From NCBI GenBank assembly GCA_945862045.1, contig CAMAWR010000007.1, positions 1 to 64,000 on the forward strand: a stretch of DNA of 64,000 nt, written 5' to 3'. This document shows, piece by piece, positions 60,159-64,000 of this stretch (the first letter of the stretch is position 1; each line of letters opens with the position of its first letter). Both the position numbers and the translations under genes were made by a program. Below the pieces are notes generated by a model that saw only the letters and a list, made by a program, of their open reading frames with translations, did not search any database and was not told the DNA's origin. The DNA is from Bifidobacterium breve. Its GTDB lineage: Bacteria; Actinomycetota; Acidimicrobiia; Acidimicrobiales; Ilumatobacteraceae.

Positions 60159-61605
60159 CCGGCGAAGCAACAGAAGCAGTCGCCGCGACAGGGCGGGGGG
60201 CTGCGTAAATCAACCTGCCGAGCGCCCGATCGATGTGGTCACGTAGCAGCTCAGGTTGTTCGACCGCTGCTGAGTCAATATGAATTCCGATGTCAAGTGA
60301 GTGGTTGTAGGACAACAATGTGGCGTTGAAAGCCACCCCGCCGAGCGGCCCGATCGGGTAGTTCTCGGTGATCAAACCACCGGCAATGAAGAGTGGTACG
60401 CCGCCACTGCGCACGTTGGAGGTCGCAAAGTCAATCGATTGACTTTGACTGCGGGCGATTCGTGTGAGCACCGACGTGGGCAGGGTGGTGGAAAGTGACG
60501 CCATCGTGTCGAGTGATGCATTTTTCGTGCCTTCGCGGGCTTGAATCAGTGCTTCGTTCACCGCGGCGAAGCGCTCGGTAATCGGCATTTCGCTCGTTGG
60601 TACGAGCAACTTGGCAAGCGAGAAGGCATTGCTGCCCGACGACTCGGTGCGGGTGCTTACTGCAATCGACGTTCGCAATGATTCGACTGGCGCACCAAAT
60701 TCGCGGTGATAAGCGCCGGCCGCGTCGGCGATGGCGGTGACGAAGGCGGTGTTGAGCTTGCCACCGAGCGCACGACTGGCGGCCATGAGATCCCCATACG
60801 GCACACGCACGGTCTCGAGGCGCCGTTGCAACGAACGCTTCTTCCACAAAGGTGACCGCGCCGCGTCGACTTCGCCCATCTGGGCGACGAGCCCACGCAA
60901 CGAATCACTCGCTTGTGCGGCGATGAATGGCAGCCGGGCGGGGTCGGCCAGCACGTCGCGAACCTGCTTCAACAGACCGATTGGAACGCGCAGCGCATCG
61001 CTCACCGACGAGCGCAACAAGTCGACAGGTTCATCGTTGGTGATCGATGGCTCTGCTTGCGGTGGAATGGGTAACGGTGGTGGAAGTGGCGCATTGCGCT
61101 CAAGGTCGATGAATTGCAGGGTGAGCATCACACTGCCCTCGCCGTCGGCCACCGTGTGATGCAACTTGATGATCAGCGCGCTGCGACCACCTGCGAGCCC
61201 ATCGACGACTGTGAATTGCCACAGTGGGCGAGTGCGCTCGAATGGATCATTCACGATCAGCGTGGCGAGATCCAACAGTTGCCGCACGGAGCCTGGTTCG
61301 GGCAACGAAAAACGCCGAACGTGATAGTCAATGTTGAAATCTGGGTCGTCAACCCATTTCGGTGCACCAAGTGCCGAAGGCGTAGGTCGCACTTTTTGGC
61401 GCAAACGGGGCACGGCGATGGTGGCGCGCTCGAGACGTTCCTTGAAGAGGACGAAGTTGATCGGCCGATCAAGCAACGTGACATTGCCAAACGTGGAGGC
61501 AAGGAACGGATCTTTTTCGAGCCGCCACATCAGGCCTTCGGCATCGCTCATGCGCGTATCGAAACGCGGCAGTGGGGTGTCGGTGGTGGGGGCGTCGGTG
61601 GTCAC
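60118..61605 (-). CDS. Wax ester synthase/diacylglycerol acyltransferase (WS/DGAT)
   Basis: Acyl-CoA-dependent acyltransferase that makes triacylglycerols or wax esters, usually at the membrane or lipid-droplet surface. The 495-residue protein has the catalytic motif HHTVADG (His149, His150, Asp154), PLW at 127-129 and, further on, an ITENYPIGPLGG stretch that corresponds to the family's NVPGP-like region. Length matches the family. The GTG start overlaps the PAP2 gene stop by four bases, so it is coupled to a phosphatase that can supply diacylglycerol. Whether wax ester or triacylglycerol is the main product cannot be seen from sequence. Confidence 0.92.
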   Translation of the reverse strand: MTTDAPTTDTPLPRFDTRMSDAEGLMWRLEKDPFLASTFGNVTLLDRPINFVLFKERLERATIAVPRLRQKVRPTPSALGAPKWVDDPDFNIDYHVRRFSLPEPGSVRQLLDLATLIVNDPFERTRPLWQFTVVDGLAGGRSALIIKLHHTVADGEGSVMLTLQFIDLERNAPLPPPLPIPPQAEPSITNDEPVDLLRSSVSDALRVPIGLLKQVRDVLADPARLPFIAAQASDSLRGLVAQMGEVDAARSPLWKKRSLQRRLETVRVPYGDLMAASRALGGKLNTAFVTAIADAAGAYHREFGAPVESLRTSIAVSTRTESSGSNAFSLAKLLVPTSEMPITERFAAVNEALIQAREGTKNASLDTMASLSTTLPTSVLTRIARSQSQSIDFATSNVRSGGVPLFIAGGLITENYPIGPLGGVAFNATLLSYNHSLDIGIHIDSAAVEQPELLRDHIDRALGRLIYAAPRPVAATASVASPATWRQRWRARLSH

Positions 61606-62141
61606 GTGATTGATGTGGTGAACTGCAGGGCGATGGTGCCCAGCAGTGCGCCGGCGACTGAGCCTACGACGATGTCGCTCACGTGATGAATTCGAACGAC
61701 CACGCGACTCAAGGCGATGATCACCGCAAACACGATGAAGGCGGTGGTCCAGCCGGCGTCCACCCAGCCACTCAACACGACCGTGGCAAAAAATGCCGAT
61801 GACGCATGCCCACTCGGGAAACTGCTCGTGGCTGGTCGACGCACGGTAAACCGATCATCGCCCGCCACGGTGGGCCGCCGACGTTGGAAGATTCGTTTGA
61901 TGCCTTGATTGAGCAACAGACTCTCTGCCCCCATCAACAGTGCCAGCGTGACCGCCTGGGGCCAGGCCAGCGTGCCGTTGACCGCCCCGACCACGCCGAT
62001 GACATGCCAAATCGCTCCGAAGTCGCCGACGGCACTTGACGTGTTGAACATGTAGACGAGTGGTCGCGAGTTGCGCAACGGCTCGAAGTAGGTGTCGAGG
62101 CGCTCATCCAGTCGGTCGACTCGCGCGACGAATGCGCTCAT
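61602..62141 (-). CDS. PAP2-family membrane phosphatase
   Basis: A 179-residue integral membrane lipid phosphatase. The three motifs are KRIFQRRRP, FPSGHASS and SRVVVRIHHVSD, giving the two catalytic histidines and phosphate-binding arginines, with about five membrane helices around them. Possible substrates are phosphatidate or undecaprenyl pyrophosphate. Position directly before WS/DGAT favours phosphatidate to diacylglycerol (inference). The ATG at 62141 lies in an ATGA overlap with the nuclease gene; the longer open frame reads into that gene. Confidence 0.88.
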   Translation of the reverse strand: MSAFVARVDRLDERLDTYFEPLRNSRPLVYMFNTSSAVGDFGAIWHVIGVVGAVNGTLAWPQAVTLALLMGAESLLLNQGIKRIFQRRRPTVAGDDRFTVRRPATSSFPSGHASSAFFATVVLSGWVDAGWTTAFIVFAVIIALSRVVVRIHHVSDIVVGSVAGALLGTIALQFTTSIT

Positions 62142-63010
62142 GATGCGGTGGGAAGTCCGACTTCGCGCCGGCGCAGCTCGACTCGCGCGGTGCCCTCGAT
62201 CGGTGCCTTCGTCGGGTCGCCACCATGGGCCGGGCACCACTGCTGATAATCGCACCATCCGCACAGCTTGGTGACATTGGTGGCGAACTCACCGGAGGTT
62301 TTACCAGCCTCGATTTCGCCGAATACACGCCGTGCCGTCTCGCGCACGTCGGCGAGCGCATCGAGGGTGACGGTTTGTGTGACGACTCGTTCATCGCGCG
62401 AGTGATCGTCTTTGCCGCCACCGAGGTAATAGATGCGCACTGAGTGCGGTGTTTCATTCAGCTGTGTTTCGCACATGAGCGCGTAATACGTGAGTTGCCG
62501 CAGGTAGTCGGTAGAAAACCGCAGTGGTTTTGGCGTACCCGTTTTATAGTCGCTGACCACGAGGCCGCCGTCGTCTCGTTCGAGGCGGTCGATGAAACCA
62601 CCGATTTCAAATTCGCCGAGTGGGGCAGACACCCATTTCTCCAACTCGACGATGTCGGCAGTTTCGGGTTGTTCAATGCGGTAGTACGCACGCATGCACT
62701 CGCGACAGGATTCCCAGAATGCGGCTTCGTCGGTGGTGTCAAGGGCGAGTAGGCGGAAGTCGTCGCGCAGACGAAATTCACCCTCGGCAGTCTCGAAGTC
62801 TTTGCGCACGGCATCGAGGGTGCGGTCTTGGGCCGGACGTGCGAGCAAAAGTTCGAGTACGCGGTGCACGAATGAACCACGCACCATCGCCCCATTGGGC
62901 AGTGTCGGCACCGAGTCGATGTACTGAAATCGGTACTTCATCGGACAACTGATGAAGGTATTGATACGCGACGGCGAAAGACGTGGCAACTTCGATTGTG
63001 GTGGACGCAT
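62138..63010 (-). CDS. RecB-family PD-(D/E)XK nuclease with Fe-S cysteines
   Basis: A 290-residue nuclease domain protein. It begins LSPSRINTFISCPMKYRFQYID, where one cysteine precedes the nuclease core. The core has the VVSDYKTG motif (Asp and Lys of the active site) and a following QLTYYALMCE helix. A C-terminal CGWCDYQQWCPAH cluster supplies the other three cysteines of a probable 4Fe-4S site, as in AddB/Cas4-like nucleases. It is not next to CRISPR or helicase genes. ATG 63010 gives this product; a TTG at 63052 would add 14 residues. Overlaps the PAP2 gene by four bases. Confidence 0.85.
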   Translation of the reverse strand: MRPPQSKLPRLSPSRINTFISCPMKYRFQYIDSVPTLPNGAMVRGSFVHRVLELLLARPAQDRTLDAVRKDFETAEGEFRLRDDFRLLALDTTDEAAFWESCRECMRAYYRIEQPETADIVELEKWVSAPLGEFEIGGFIDRLERDDGGLVVSDYKTGTPKPLRFSTDYLRQLTYYALMCETQLNETPHSVRIYYLGGGKDDHSRDERVVTQTVTLDALADVRETARRVFGEIEAGKTSGEFATNVTKLCGWCDYQQWCPAHGGDPTKAPIEGTARVELRRREVGLPTAS

Positions 63011-63059
63011 CTGGTCGCCAGCGTAGGCGCGCGGTGTGGTGCTGCTTGGCAATGCCGAG

Positions 63060-63935
63060 TTAATCGGCTGCCAGAGCGGTGGTCACCTCGCGGATGAATG
63101 AAGCAAAGCGGGCTGGGTCATCGAGGGGGCCGAAGTGGCCCTGATCTGCCCACCGCACGAAGGTGCTGCCAGGAATATGTTCGGCGATTTGTGGCGCGAT
63201 TGCGGCGGGAGAAGATTCGGCATGGGCCCCCGCCATCACCCACGTGGGTGTGCGCAGCTCGCCGAGTTGCAGCCACGTATCGTGCATTGCCCCCATCTCA
63301 TAGGTCTGTGCTTCGAATTCGGGGTCGCACTTGATGCGCACGCCGTCATCTTGTTGAGTGAACCCGTGGTGCACGTAGGCCGCAAGCGCATCGGGATGCA
63401 ACGATGACAACGGCGGCTTGGCGGCGAAGTTGGCGACGGCATCGTCGTGTGAGGCGAACGTCCGACGGCGACGCCTGGTGGCAGCAGCAAGCGGATTGGG
63501 GCCAGAGGCCTGGGTGCGCACGTCGGGTGGAAAAATAATCGGTTCAAATACGACGAGTGCTGCAAACAATTGCGGCTCGCGCAGTGCCGCCATCACCAGC
63601 CCGGCACCACCCATCGAATGCCCCGCACCAATCAGGGGTTGTCCGCCATTACGCGCCACCGTGTCGCGCGCCACCGCTAAAGCATCATCGCCGAAACCAT
63701 CCCAGGACAGTGGCCAGTTCGTCGGGGCAAGTGTGTCGCCATAACCGCGGTAGTCGAAGGTGGTGCGCGAGTGCTCGGCGAGATGGGCAGCGATTGGCGC
63801 GAATACCCGGCCATGAAAACCGGTGGCGTGCGAAAATAGAATTGGTGCGCCGCCGCCGTGTGTTGGTGGCTCGTCATATACAGCGACCTGCACCCCGTTG
63901 GCTGAAGCAACGAAGCGGGGGGCGCGGCTAAACAT
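63060..63935 (-). CDS. Alpha/beta hydrolase
   Basis: A 291-residue serine hydrolase with the full triad visible: nucleophile in GHSMGG, an acid near the end of strand 7 (GAHAESS region) and His in WADQGHFGPLDD. The oxyanion segment is LFSHATGFHGR, with FDYRGYGDT beyond it. An esterase or lipase role would suit an operon with lipid genes, but is not shown. The second of two adjacent ATGs (63935) was chosen because it is seven bases from a TAGTTT box; 63938 is the alternative. It heads the minus-strand lipid operon. Confidence 0.86.
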   Translation of the reverse strand: MFSRAPRFVASANGVQVAVYDEPPTHGGGAPILFSHATGFHGRVFAPIAAHLAEHSRTTFDYRGYGDTLAPTNWPLSWDGFGDDALAVARDTVARNGGQPLIGAGHSMGGAGLVMAALREPQLFAALVVFEPIIFPPDVRTQASGPNPLAAATRRRRRTFASHDDAVANFAAKPPLSSLHPDALAAYVHHGFTQQDDGVRIKCDPEFEAQTYEMGAMHDTWLQLGELRTPTWVMAGAHAESSPAAIAPQIAEHIPGSTFVRWADQGHFGPLDDPARFASFIREVTTALAAD

Positions 63936-63942
63936 CATCGTC

Positions 63943-63948
63943 AAACTA
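63943..63948 (-). promoter_or_regulatory. Putative leaderless -10 box for the hydrolase operon (TAGTTT)
   Basis: TAGTTT on the minus strand, seven bases before the ATG at 63935. Confidence 0.45.
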
Positions 63949-63963
63949 GGGGAGGCTCTGATT

Positions 63964-64000
63964 ATGCTCGCAAGCGTGCGAGATATAAGCAGCCTGTTGC
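63964..64000 (+). CDS. Possible start of a gene running off the right edge (partial)
   Basis: An ATG at 63964 opens a frame to the window edge (MLASVRDISSLL) and is preceded by AGGGGAGG, a strong Shine-Dalgarno sequence eight bases upstream. Twelve codons are too few for identification. It would be divergent from the hydrolase operon. Confidence 0.4.
   Translation, partial: MLASVRDISSLL

Noticed and set aside
62138-63010. Cas4-like nuclease as a hint of a CRISPR locus
   Set aside because: No repeats or other cas genes are present; the Fe-S RecB-type fold is widespread outside CRISPR systems.

Overview
The window looks like a chromosomal segment of a streamlined, high-GC actinobacterium, most plausibly of class Acidimicrobiia (inference). 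Actinobacterial markers: mycothiol conjugate amidase, two F420-type LLM oxidoreductases, actinobacterial-type DapD, a ceoB-ceoC potassium locus in mycobacterial order, Glf plus a GlfT2-like galactofuranosyltransferase, homodimeric AceE and WS/DGAT. About 98% of the 64 kb is coding: I count roughly 1.3 kb of intergenic DNA, ten same-strand 4-base ATGA/GTGA overlaps and several tail-to-tail overlaps. I found no tRNA, rRNA, CRISPR array, insertion sequence, phage gene or DNA-binding transcription factor, and no gene-free stretch over 300 bases.

Layout. 1-5.4 kb: a 63-residue protein with an alpha/beta-hydrolase-fold protein that lacks the nucleophilic serine, then aceE, an HhH-GPD repair protein and galE on the minus strand. 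5.4-11.3 kb: RNase HI, an SDR, a haem-dependent N-demethylase-like protein, argJ, an SRPBCC protein, an FAD oxidoreductase and a TIGR01777 protein. 11.4-15.5 kb: KimA-like K+ permease, ceoB-ceoC, an OB-fold protein and a small membrane-anchored protein. 15.5-22.6 kb: lpdA, E2, a fused lipB-lipA gene, pirin, an M24 peptidase and a membrane protein. 22.6-29.4 kb: amidase, acyl-CoA thioesterase, LLM oxidoreductase and a heterodimeric ABC exporter.

29.4-46.1 kb: metH divergent from a PduO-type adenosyltransferase, pepA, a conserved hypothetical gene, a sirtuin, a rhodanese-ThiF fusion, glf and glfT2, a SpoIID/SGNH/peptidoglycan-binding protein, a DMT exporter, a class II aldolase and the large subunit of methylmalonyl-CoA mutase. 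46.1-52.7 kb: the minus-strand acc-lysS-dapD-nitroreductase operon divergent from birA and an LCP wall ligase. 52.7-64 kb: a PAS-GGDEF-EAL protein with a damaged or unusual 5' end, a PEBP lipoprotein, mca, a short SCP2-like protein, a ChbG-like deacetylase, a nuclease lipoprotein, a second LLM enzyme, an SDR, a 64-residue protein, and a lipid operon (WS/DGAT, PAP2, RecB-family nuclease, hydrolase).

How the genes fit together. Cofactor-loading enzymes sit beside their targets: LipB-LipA after the lipoylated E2, BirA opposite the biotinylated carboxylase, and the cobalamin adenosyltransferase opposite MetH, with the B12-dependent mutase 11 kb on. Glf, GlfT2-like, SpoIID/SGNH and LCP proteins point to a galactofuranose-containing envelope and its remodelling. 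PAP2 plus WS/DGAT are the last two steps of neutral-lipid synthesis. The strongest regulatory pattern is a TANNNT hexamer ending 6-10 bases before the start codon of about two dozen genes that head transcription units, which suggests that leaderless mRNAs are the norm here; it was also used to choose several starts.
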